NCBI GenBank assembly: GCA_003117195.1
Contig: BDSI01000012.1
Coordinates: 1,121,316 to 1,185,315, forward strand
Reading direction: 5' to 3'
DNA from: Eudorina sp. 2006-703-Eu-15
Taxonomy: Eukaryota > Chlorophyta > Chlorophyceae > Chlamydomonadales > Volvocaceae
DNA: 64,000 nt
The stretch's first letter is position 1; each line of letters begins with the position of its first letter. Positions 23,299-33,115 of the stretch are shown piece after piece. Made by a program: the position numbers and the translations under genes. The notes under the pieces are model-generated. The model made no database searches and was not told the DNA's origin. It saw only the letters and a list, made by a program, of their open reading frames with translations.

Positions 23299-26200
23299 AT
23301 GGCGCAGCGCAGCGTCGCCCGGCGCCTAGGCGCCGCGGCCCCGCCCGCGGCCGTGCCGCCGTTCAAGGGCGACGAGGGGCTGGGGACCCCGGGACCCAAC
23401 GACCCGGTGATCAAGCGGGTGGGTGCTGGGTGGCCGTGGGTGCCAAGAGGTGAAGGGCACGCACCTGGAGGGCCGGGCTGGTGGTGGTGCGCGGAGGGAA
23501 CCTGGCGGGGCGGGCTCACCGCGCCGGACGCCTTGTTCCGGGTTTGTTTCGAGTTTGGCTCTCTTCAGGCTTTTGTCTCCCGTTCCCAAACCCCACGAGC
23601 GCCCTCCCGCCCTCGGAGCCGTACACCGCAATGGGTCGGGTGCTGGTGCCACGTCCTGGACCATACAGACCAGGGGCCAACGACCAACGACCAACGGCCA
23701 GCCGCTCACCAACGATGACGCCCCAGCTGTCCCGCCCTGCCCCTGACGTCCCGCGCCCGCGTGCAGGCGGCCGAGCAGGCGCAGGCCCAAGCCCAGTCCC
23801 AGTCCCAGGCCCTGCCTGGCCCCGGAGAGGCCGGCTCCGAGTACGGCAGCCAGACGGGCCTTGTGTTCCAGCCGCTGGGTGAGGTGCGGCCCATCGTGGC
23901 CGACATGGACAAGCAGCTGATGGACCCCACCCTGGAGCTGGGGCGGGCGGCCACCCGGTGGGTCGGACCGACCAGGGGGTGCAGGGGGAGGCGGGTCGGG
24001 CTCGGGGCGGACTCGATCACCACCGTACTGCGGAGGTGGGAGGCGGGTGGCCTCCGCTGCTTGACCTTTCAGGTCAGCCGTTTCAGGGTGGTGTCCACAG
24101 GCTTGTGTCGTCGGTGACCTGCATGACCGGGTGTCCCGGAATCCCCGGTTCGCGCAGGTCGCTGGCGCGGAGCAGCTACGCGGTCGATCTGGAGGCGGCG
24201 TTCAACGAGCAGATCAAGTGCGTGACAGGGCAGGGCAGGGCAGATCAAGTGCGTGACAGGGCAGGGCAGATCAAGTGCGTGACAGGGCAGGGCAGATCAA
24301 GTGCGTGACAGGGCAGGGCAGATCAAGTGCGTGACAGGGCAGGGCAGATCAAGTGCGTGACAGGGCAGGGCAGATCAAGTGCGTGACAGGGCAGGGCAGA
24401 TCAAGTGCGTGACAGGGCAGGGCAGATCAAGTGCGTGACAGGGCAGGGCAGATCAAGTGCGTGACAGGGCAGGGCAGATCAAGTGCGTGACAGGGCAGGG
24501 CAGATCAAGTGCGTGACAGGGCAGGGCAGATCAAGTGCGTGACAGGGCAGGGCAGATCAAGTGCGTGACAGGGCAGGGCAGATCAAGTGCGTGACAGGGC
24601 AGGGCAGATCAAGTGCGTGACAGGGCAGGGCAGATCAAGTGCGTGACAGGGCAGGGCAGATCAAGTGCGTGACAGGGCAGGGCAGATCAAGTGCGTGACA
24701 GGGCAGGGCAGATCAAGTGCGTGACAGGGCAGGGCAGGGGGGGACCAGACCGAGCGCTGCCGGTAATCCAGCATGACAGGCCCGCGGGGCCCGGAGCGCC
24801 CAGGAGGGCAAGGGGGGGTCCGGGGAGGAGGGCGGCGACGGACAACGAAATGTGGCGCACTCCACCTTCATCCAAGTACCGGTACTGTAACTCTGTCAGT
24901 GCCTGGACAGCCGGCAGGCCCAGGCCACGGGACTCCTCAACACCTGCGCACGAGGAGCCGTGTGCCGTCGAGGTGGAGGGAGGGAGGGATGGGACCCGCG
25001 TCGCCCCGGTCCCGGTGGTGGTGACCCCTAGCGCTACCCCGCGCCAGCGCCGCCCCCTCCCCGCTGCACCGTGCACCCGCTGCCCCGACCTCTCCTCCAC
25101 CGCCCCACCTCAGTGCGACCCCACCCTGCGGCCGCTGGACTTGCAGCCCACCCCGCCCGCTGTGCCCGCCCCGGACCTCCCACCCAGGACCGCTTTCCAA
25201 ACTCGTTTTCCTCATTTTCCTGACATCCAAAGTGCGGAGATCCACCGAATGTATTTGATGTGTCTTTTGAGTCGCGCAGAAGGTCTCCGGCGGGAGGTTC
25301 CGGAGCCGCCTCCTCCCGATCCGTTCCAATCCGACCCCGCACGTCACCCCTCCACCTCTTACCCCGGCTTTTCCCCCTGCTTGTTTCGACGCACTGCTTT
25401 TCCTCTGCCTGGGACCTACTCTGCGCCGTGGCCCCCGTACTGCCGTACCCCGTACGACCCGTACAGCATCGAGCTGACCATGAGCTACGTCTACACGTCC
25501 ATGTACGCCTTCTTCTCGCGGGACGACGTTGGACTGCCGGGCTTCGCCGCCTACTTCCGCCACAACAGCGAGGAGGAGCGAGACCACGCCCGCCTGCTCA
25601 TGGACTACCAGGTGGGAGGGTGGGTGGGCGGGTCGCTGAGGGTGGGTACTTGAGGCCGGAGAGGTAAAGTGTGCGTGTGTGTATGTGTGTGTATGTGTGT
25701 GTGTGTGGGGGGGGGGGTATATGTGATCCTTACATATCTGACCGGGCCCGACGCTGGTCAAGGGCTGCAAACCCAGCCTTAACGGAAAGACCGCCGGAGC
25801 ACTCTCTCCCGGATACGGGGGTGAGGTACCGTATGTGTGTGTGTGTGTGTGTGTTTTAGGGCGGGAGAGTACGGGGTGTTGCAGAGGCGCAGGCAGTTGG
25901 GATTGCTGCAAGCTGGGATGTGAAGGTGGCAGTAGCTTCGAGTAGGGGTCGCACAGGCCAGCACAGGCCAGCCCAGGACAGGACGAGCAGTCTCCCGCGG
26001 GTGGGTCCCGTCGTCGAGTCCGTACGGCGGTCGTACTACACCGGGGGTCCTTCCTTCCAACCCACCTCACCTGCCGCCCCCTCCCGCTGTCAATCACGCA
26101 AACCGATACCCGCATTCCATCGCCCACAGCGCACCCCTTCCAACCCCGAACCTACCCCTGAACCCTCCCAAACCCCGACAGACCCAGCGGGGCGGCCGCG

Positions 26201-27312
26201 TGCGACTGCTCCCCATCTCACCGCCGGAGACCGAGTACTGGCACGCCGGTGGGTCGGGTCGAAGGGGGGATTGGGTGTACGGCCCCCTTGTACGGAAGTC
26301 CGGCTTCCAACGGACGTCAGTCGTACCACCAGTCTCTCAGTAAGGCCACACGAGCGCACACCGCTCACAAGCGGCTTGCTGCCAGAGTGTGTCCGACCTG
26401 CACCTCGCACCTGCTGACCGCCGCTCCACCCCTGCCCTGCCCTGCCCTGCCCTGCCCCCCTCCGATGTTTCTCAACCAAGTTCCTATGCCCCCCTCCACC
26501 TTCTTGCTCCTCCGCAACGTCTTTCCCATCCCCCGCCCTCTCCTTCCTGGCCCCAGAGAAGGGCGACGCGCTCCACGCCACCGAGCTGGCCCTCAGCCTG
26601 GAGAAGCTGAACTTCACCAAGCTGCGGGAGCTGCACGCCGTGGCCACCGCCGCGGGGGATGCGGACGCCACCCACTTCCTCGAGGACTACCTGCTGCACC
26701 AGCAGGTGGGGCCGCATGGGGACTTGGGGAGGCGCATGGGGAGGCGCATGGGGGGCGGAGGAGCAGAGGGGGGGGGGGGCGGAGGCCCGGAGGTGCGGGG
26801 GCGGAGGGGCAGTCCTGGGGGCGAGCTGGGGTAGGGGTGGGGCTGTCGGGCCTGCAGCGTGGGGCCGGTGTCGTGTCGGCAACTTGTGTGCGCCCAACCA
26901 CTGTTGCTGCAGTTCCTCCCCCCTTGCCTGAGTGCGGGCGGCGCAAGCCCATTCACCGCCCCGGCCGCTCAGCAATCCCACCACACCCCGCTTCATTTGA
27001 TCTCAGCCCCACCAGCACGGCACGCAAGGAATTTCTGCTCCCAATCTGATGGACTGACGGACGGACGGACGGACCTGCACCCTGAGGCCTGTCCCGCACG
27101 GTAGTACGGCACCCGTACCCCAGTGAACCCCACCACCGTCCCCGCGGCCCCTGGCCCCCCCCTCCCCGCCCACCTACCAACAGTCCAAGGACGTCAAGGA
27201 GGCTGCCGTACTGGTCAGCCGGGTACACCGGGCGGGTCGGGGCCACGGGGTGTTCCACGTGGACCATCTGCTGAGCGAAGAGTACGGCGACAAGGACGGC
27301 GTGGCGGCATAA
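23299..27312 (+). CDS. FER: Ferritin, plastid (plant) type
   Basis: Seven exons: 23299-23418, 23767-23957, 24158-24217, 25467-25611, 26188-26248, 26557-26705, 27184-27312; 855 nt, 284 residues, all phases consistent. An Arg/Ala-rich transit peptide and a Gln-rich linker precede the plant-ferritin extension peptide (GLVFQPLGEVRPIVADMD). The ferroxidase residues are present: Glu126 (EQINIE), Tyr133 (SYVY), Glu161 and His164 (SEEERDHA), and Glu208 (ALSLEKLN). Other conserved blocks are RGGRVRLL and HAEKGDALHATELALSLEKL, and the C-terminus GHGVFHVDHLL. The protein should assemble into the 24-subunit iron store of the chloroplast. The segment between RGGRV and HAEKGD is diverged from land-plant forms. 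Intron 3 is filled by a tandem array of its own donor site. Exon 5 is only 61 nt. Confidence 0.95.
24211..24740 (+). repeat. 26-bp tandem array made of the ferritin exon 3 end plus 5' splice site, 20 copies
   Basis: AGATCAAGTGCGTGACAGGG recurs 20 times. The first copy spans the exon 3/intron 3 junction (exon ends at 24217). The second is 31 bases on, and the remaining 18 follow at exact 26-base intervals, the last GATCAA starting at 24711. Every copy carries the same donor, AA/GTGCGT, so potential donors lie at 24218, 24249, 24275 and so on to 24717. Copies are nearly identical, implying recent expansion or homogenisation. Confidence 0.97.
25670..25860. repeat. Two (GT)n-rich microsatellites
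   Basis: GT-rich tracts at about 25671-25708 and 25832-25855 in intron 4 of ferritin. Confidence 0.85.
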
Positions 27313-27984
27313 GAGGGTGGGACAAGGGGATAATTATGATGATGATGATAAGGCTGAGGTGGGAGGAATACCCACGGTGACGTCCCACGGGTCGGCGGCC
27401 CAGGGGCGACGGAAGCCACATACTCGGGTGGGGATTGGTGCTTTGTCAGGAGCGGTGGCGGCGGGCGGTGGTTGGGAGACCGGCACGCGGGCGTTGCCAA
27501 GCGTGCATCTGGATGTACGGAAGGGGACGACGCGTAGGAGTCGGGTTTGGATTTGCCGATGACGACGACCGTTGGTTGCTGGATGTGGAGTTTTGTGTGA
27601 CACGAGTTGCACCGAAGCTCTTGCGGTCTGCGCGTAGTCAGGGGGGGAATCGGCAGGTCGCGTCGGGGGTCTAACTTTGGTGTAGACGGGAATGGCTCTG
27701 GCGGGTTGCCGGCAACAGGCGTCAGCGGGCGTAGTGATCCCCTTCCCACAGGGGGGGGATCTGGTTGACTAAATGGCTGGCTGGTAAGGATGATGTTGGC
27801 ATTCACCCATCGAATTCCAGACAGCGGGCCGGGCTGCGGGTTGCATACTGGCGCACGGACGGTGCACCTTGCGTTGCAAAGGATTGGCCTTGGTGTACAG
27901 TCCTTCCATTTTCACGGCATGTTGGTTACCTGACTCCTGGTTTTGCGGGACTTCCGCGCACAACTGTCCGCGGTTGTGGCACGT

Positions 27985-27989
27985 TGTAA
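27985..27989 (+). terminator. Candidate ferritin poly(A) signal (TGTAA)
   Basis: TGTAA about 675 bases after the TAA stop (27310-27312). A second copy is at about 28063. The stretch between stop and signal shows no other gene and would be the 3' UTR. Confidence 0.45.
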
Positions 27990-28140
27990 ACTGTGAATAT
28001 TTACATACCGTCGAACGCGGGGCTGCACGGCTGAAACGCATTTACCTCGACGGTGAGTAAGGCTGTAAGGGGACGACAAATCCAGCGAAGTAGTTTTGTA
28101 TGTCAGACTGGGACATGTCTATCCAACATGGGCACGACAG

Positions 28141-28146
28141 TATAAA
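28141..28146 (+). promoter_or_regulatory. TATA box candidate upstream of the transporter gene
   Basis: TATAAA 322 bases before the ATG at 28463, in a low-GC stretch between ferritin and this gene. It implies a 5' UTR of roughly 290 nt. Confidence 0.35.
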
Positions 28147-28462
28147 GCAGACTCGTGCGCTATGCTTGCTAAATAAGCCAGAAGTAATACCTCTACAGTG
28201 TATTAGCAGCCTCGCTCACAAAATGTTGAGAATATTGACAGTCAGCAACGGCCGTACCTCGGGGGAAGTCAGCAAATCTGAACTTTGTCATTGCCTGTAC
28301 TTATTTACGAGATGCAACTATATGCAGCTGTGTTAAGGTAACTACCATTTTTGACAGCGATGCAGGAATGAGTGAGGCCGTCGAGGCCGTTGCTGTAACA
28401 GTTTCAAAGGTCACAAGTGCAACAGGTCAAATGTGCCGGATAGCGCGGCCGTGATCTCTGGT

Positions 28463-31400
28463 ATGATGTCCAAGTTAGAAGCTCCAGGAATCAGCAGTGA
28501 TGGAGCACCTCGCGGGCTGACAACACCATCGCGGCGATACAGAGAGCTCGTGGAAACAGTGCTTTTAGTGTTATTTTGGTACGCGGTTAATATCAGTAAG
28601 TACAGGTGTTCCAGGAAGTTCTGGGATGCGGTGGGTTCTGTTTGTTGCTTGTTCTTGAAGAAGTTGCTTGTTGGAGCCTGTCCACGAATCAGACGGAATG
28701 GCGGACGACGTAATTCATGTGTGAAGCGGGTTATGATAAATAAATATTCTGGATTCAGTCGCGACAGCTGGGCTGGCTGTCGCTTCATCCGGCCAGCTGC
28801 CGTTGAGTTTGTGCAGACGGCACGGCAATCTTTTAGGTTTGTAGCCTTGCTCTGTGCAGCTTGTCGGATTGGCTGCGGGACTCTGAACACTGATCGCGGG
28901 TGTGCTGCTAGTCGCCTCCTCAGTTCTCTCTTCCTTAGCCTTCCTCTACCATCCCTCCACGCCAACCAACTTCGCTCAATGCCCCTCCCTCCGTCCATCC
29001 ACCTCTCCCTGGCCCCTTAACCTCCATGCCCTCTCCCCGCCCCGCCCCCGGCCCCGCCCCGCACCCCGTCCCACCCAGGTCTGATCATCTCCAACAAATG
29101 GCTCATCTCCAATACCGGCTTCCACAGCACCTCTCTGCTCACCCTGCTGCACATGCTGTCCAGCTGCGTCGCCTCCAACACGCTGCTGGGACTGGGGTTC
29201 GTGCCGCGGCGGCGGGTCGGCTGGCAGTTGCTGCTCCGTGTGGGGGTGTTGGCCGCCTCCTTCACGATCTCGGTGGCCACATGCATGGCATCGCTCATCT
29301 ACCTGCCGGCCAGCTTCGTGCAGGCGTTGGGTGCGTCGGTCGGGGTTGGGGTGGGGTGGGGTCGGGGTTGGGTGCGTCGGTCGGGGCCAGGCGGGGTGGG
29401 GTCGGGGTTGGGGGTTGGGGAGGGGGGCCACAGAAAGAAATGGGGGAGGCAGGCGCGTGTGGGGGTTCTGCGGACAAAAAGGATGGCTTCTAGGCAGGCA
29501 AGCAGGCAGGCAGACAGGCAGGCAGGGAAGAGGCAGGGAGAGATGCAGGCAAGCCATGGTGGGTCAGGCTGTGATATGGGGCCGGGTGCAGGCCCCCCGG
29601 GTGCAGGCCCCCGGGTGCAGGCCCCCCGGGTGCAGGCCCCCCGGGTGCAGCCCCCCGGGTGCAGGCCCCCCGGTGCAGGCCCCCCGGGTGCAGGCCCCCC
29701 GGGTGCAGGCCCCCCGGGTGCAGGCCCCCCCGGGTGCAGGCCCCCCGGGTGCCCCCCGGGTGCAGGCCCCCGGGTGCAGGCCCCCCGGGTGCAGGCCCCC
29801 CGGGTGCAGGCCCCCGGGTGCAGTGCAGCGCCCCCGGGTGCAGGCCCCCCGGTGGCCCCCCCGGGTGCAGGCCCCCCGGGTGCGATCAGTTCTGGTGTTT
29901 GGAACGAGAGTTCTGATTCGGAGGGCGCTGGATGGGGGGTGCCCAGGCGATGCCGTAAACCGGGAAAGGGCCAAAAACTGGGGTCGAGGGAGGGGCACGC
30001 GGCGGATGCAGCTGTGATGATATGCAGGCCCTGCGGAGGAGCGCGGACTGTGCCCATCGCATGGCAGACACACACACACACACACACACGGTGTGACACG
30101 GTTCTGCTTACTCGCGGCTCAGCTTTTCTCCTTGCTAACACACACACACACACACACACTCCTGTCTTGCCTACTCATGGCCACACACGCACACGTCCGG
30201 GTGGCCTGGGCGGGCCTGGGTGGGTCCAACATTAAGCACACGTCCGGGTGGACGGTCGAACAGCAGCAAAGGCAATGCCCCTTCATCCGGCGGGCGAGAG
30301 GCCGGCAGGGGGCAGCGACAATCACTGCGCGCGGCATGGGCCGCCCGGGCATGTATCCGCGCTGTCCGACAATACCGGCCGGGCATCAGACTCGTGAAGG
30401 AATCGTGTGGCGGGTATCGCCGCCGCCGTGTCAGCCCCAGCCCCTTAATCTGAGGTAACGTCACTCCCGGGCTCTCCCCGTGCCCGCCGCACCCTCACCT
30501 TGACCAACGCCGCACCCTCCCCGACCTCCCCACCCTTCCTATGCCCCCCCCAGGCTCCACCACCCCCGGCTTCACCGCCGTGTTGGCCTTCCTGATCCAG
30601 GGCCGCCGGGAGGCCGCGGTGACGTACGCGGCGCTGCTGCCCGTGGTGGTGGGCATCGTCCTGGCCTCGGGCGGGGAGCCGATGTTCAGTTTGGCGGGGC
30701 TGCTGCTGCAGATCGTGGCTTGCCTGTTTAGGAGCTTCAAGACGGTGCTGCAGGTGGGTGGGGCGGCGCGGCAGGGAGGGGAGGGCAGGACGGGGTGCAG
30801 GGGCGCGATTGCGCTGGCTTTATCAATCGCAAAGGGGAAGAAAGGGGGTGGGGGCGCCGGAGAGCAGGGAGCTGGATGGCGGGGGAAGTTGGGGAATAGG
30901 AAATTGGTAGACATATTCGGGCAGGGGGTGGTGGTCAAGGTGAGGGCCCTGTGCGGGGAAGTGGAAGTGGGAGCTGTCTGGTGGGCGCTCTAGAAATGGG
31001 AGGGATGCCGCAGGTAGGCCCAATGTTGGTGGGTGGAAAGGAGGCGGGGGACGCGCGGGCGCTAGGGGTGTCTAGGTAGGGTGGGGGGGTGTGCGGGAGA
31101 GGGGATCGGTGGGGGGAGGGCCACGGCCGTGGGGCCGGTGGGGCGGTGTGCTGTGCTGTGCTTTGCTGCTAGGCGCGCGAGTGAGGGGGCAGGAGGGGCC
31201 CGGGTAGCCCAGGGGACAGGACGACCGCGGGTCCATGGGCCCATGGGTCGGACTGCGCGGTGCGGTGCCCTTACACCCTCTTTCAACAAAGACAGCGAAA
31301 CGCGAAAAAGTCACCGAAAGGGGCGTACTTGTCCGGGCGGCCGACAGCGTCGTTTTGCACCTGATGCTGCACCCAACCCTGTAGGGCCCCTCGGCCCCTC

Positions 31401-32514
31401 CCTATACCGCCCTCCTCCTCCTCACTGGCGGCCTCCTGTCCTCAGGACCCCTCCCCTTCCCTTCCCCCCGCTCCCCGCTCCCCAGGCTGTCCTGCTGACC
31501 GACGAGCGGGACCGGTTCCACCCCATGACGCTGCTGGCCTACACCTCGGCCATGTCGGCGGCGCTGTTGGCGCTGCTGACCGCCGCCACGGAGCCCGACA
31601 GCCTGCGCCGGGTGGCGGCCCTGCACGCCAAGCACCGGGACTTCGCGCCGCTGCTGGCGGTCTCGTGCGCCCTGGCCTTCCTCGCCAACTGGACCAACTT
31701 CATCATCTCGAAGAGGCTGGGGGCGCTCACTCTGCAGGTGCTGGGCAACTTTAAGAACGTGAGTGGTGGAGGAGGAGGTGGTGGAGGAGGAGGTGGAGGC
31801 GGAGGGAACACCGGGGGTGGCAGCTCGAGGAGTTTTTGCAGGGGGATGGATGGGGGTGCCCCGGCGGGGGCACCCTCCCCGCCCGCAGCCTCCGGCCGCG
31901 CAAGCGCCCCTCGCGCCACTGCCAAGAGCGCAGCGGGCGCAGGGCGGGTTGCGCAGGAGCTGTCTTGGATTCACCTGGCGGGGCGGCTGGGTGGGTTAGC
32001 CGCCTTGATCACTTCCCCTGTTGTCACCTGCCAGAACCCATGCCTTCCTCTCGCTTCCCCATCCCTCCCCCTCGACCCCGCTCCGTCCCTCTTACCTCGC
32101 ATGTCGTACGCCCACCCCCCACCCCACCCCCAGGTGATGGCAGCCGTGGCGGCCATCGCCGTGTTTGCGAATCCAGTGACGCAGCTGGGCATCGTAGGGT
32201 ACGGCATGACCACCGTGGGTGTATTCACGTACTCCCATTTCGTACACCTGCACCCGGCCTGCTGGGTGCCGCCCCCCGTGGCGGCGCTGCTGGGCCCGGC
32301 CTTCTCCTACCGCGCGCCGCTACCGCAGGAGCCCGGAGGCGAGCCCGAACCCGAGCCGGGGGCCGACCGCGGGCTGAAGGGCAAGGCGTCGGGGCCGGCG
32401 GAGGTGGTGGTGAACGGGATGAACGGGTACGGCAGCAGCAGCGACTTGGAGCACGGGTCAATAGGCAAGCGGGGGCCGCGGGTCACGGAGGAGCGGGCGC
32501 CGCTGCTGGCGTGA
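28463..32514 (+). CDS. Triose-phosphate-transporter-family (DMT) membrane protein
   Basis: Five exons: 28463-28595, 29079-29330, 30554-30753, 31486-31758, 32134-32514; 1239 nt, 412 residues, phases consistent. Exon 1 ends in a membrane helix (TVLLVLFWYAVNIS) that splices into LIISNKWLISNTGFHSTSLL, the conserved first-to-second helix region of TPT proteins. Further helices include GFTAVLAFLIQGR, LLPVVVGIVLASGGEPMFS and the family-typical NPVTQLGIVGYGMTTVGVFT. About ten helices are expected. The C-terminus is a polar tail ending in an acidic dileucine-like EERAPLLA, which may be a sorting signal. The family exchanges phosphorylated sugars, nucleotide sugars or related anions; substrate and membrane cannot be told, though the lack of a transit peptide argues against the plastid inner envelope. 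An extra Gly-rich stretch after 31758 is intron. Confidence 0.9.
29581..29884. repeat. 15-bp minisatellite (CCCCCCGGGTGCAGG), about 20 copies
   Basis: Irregular array in intron 2 of the transporter gene. Each unit contains an acceptor-like GTGCAG after a short C-run. Small indels among copies shift the phase. Confidence 0.95.
30068..30159 (-). repeat. Second dispersed element (inverted copy) between two (CA)n tracts
   Basis: CA tracts at 30068-30089 and 30137-30159 flank a sequence that on the minus strand reads TTAGCAAGGAGAAAAGCTGA then GCCGCGAGTAAGCAGAACCG. It matches the elements at 5428 and 6428 and lies in intron 2 of the transporter gene. Confidence 0.8.
30890..30924 (+). repeat. Dispersed intronic element, copy 5
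   Basis: Contains ATAGGAAATTGGTAGACATA and TTCGGGC. It is in intron 3 of the transporter gene, in the sense orientation. Confidence 0.75.
31282..31320 (+). repeat. Dispersed 39-base sequence, copy 1
   Basis: TTCAACAAAGACAGCGAAAC, then GCGAAAAAGTCACCGAAAG. A close match is at 37437-37475. Not coding in the transporter model (intron 3). Confidence 0.6.
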
Positions 32515-33077
32515 CGTCCCCGGGCGAGGAGCGGTGGGGGGGGCGCGGTGTGCTTGGGGGGGCACACCCGCTGTGCCACGTGACCCGGTGGTCCCCCGAC
32601 AAGAAGACGAGGCCCCTAGCACGGCCTGGGACCCCGATACGGGGTCGTATTACATAATACGCTGCAATGAAGCAATGGGCATGTGCGCATGTGTGTGTTG
32701 ACCGGCGGGCATGTGTGCGAACGTGTGTGGTTGGTTGTGGCAAAGCAGGACTGCATGTCACGTGATGAAGGGCAGTGGCCGCCGCTGGCACATTCTCACC
32801 GCTTGTCTGCCTGTCTGTCTGCCTGTGGGTGGCGAGTGGGGTCGAGCCCGCTGCCCTCTATGAGCCCGGTGGGGCGCGGGGCGGGGGGGTGGGGCGCTGG
32901 CGGCCACCGAGGTTGGTAGACCACGAAATTTGGACGGGGTTGAGCCGCGGACCCACCCCATGGTGACCGACTGGGGGATAGGGCGTCCGACGTCGGCGTG
33001 AGGCTGCTGGGTGTGTCCAGCGAGAAACTCACCGGGTGTGTAAAACAAAACCCGGTGTGTGTTTAGATACGAGACCC

Positions 33078-33078
<1 letters not shown>

Positions 33079-33114
<36 letters not shown>
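33079..33114. repeat. (GT)n microsatellite
   Basis: Eighteen GT units. Immediately beside it, AGAGAACTGAGCCGCCCGGTG (33118 onward) weakly resembles the second dispersed element, which elsewhere also borders GT tracts. Confidence 0.85.

Positions 33115-33115
<1 letters not shown>

Noticed and set aside
24211..24740. CRISPR array reading of the 26-bp repeats
   Set aside because: The units are directly contiguous with no unique spacers, in a eukaryotic intron. It is a minisatellite.
31081..32514. 477-residue plus-strand frame as one transporter exon
   Set aside because: It contains the introns before 31486 and between 31759 and 32133, the latter giving an implausible poly-Gly stretch. The helices join cleanly only after splicing.
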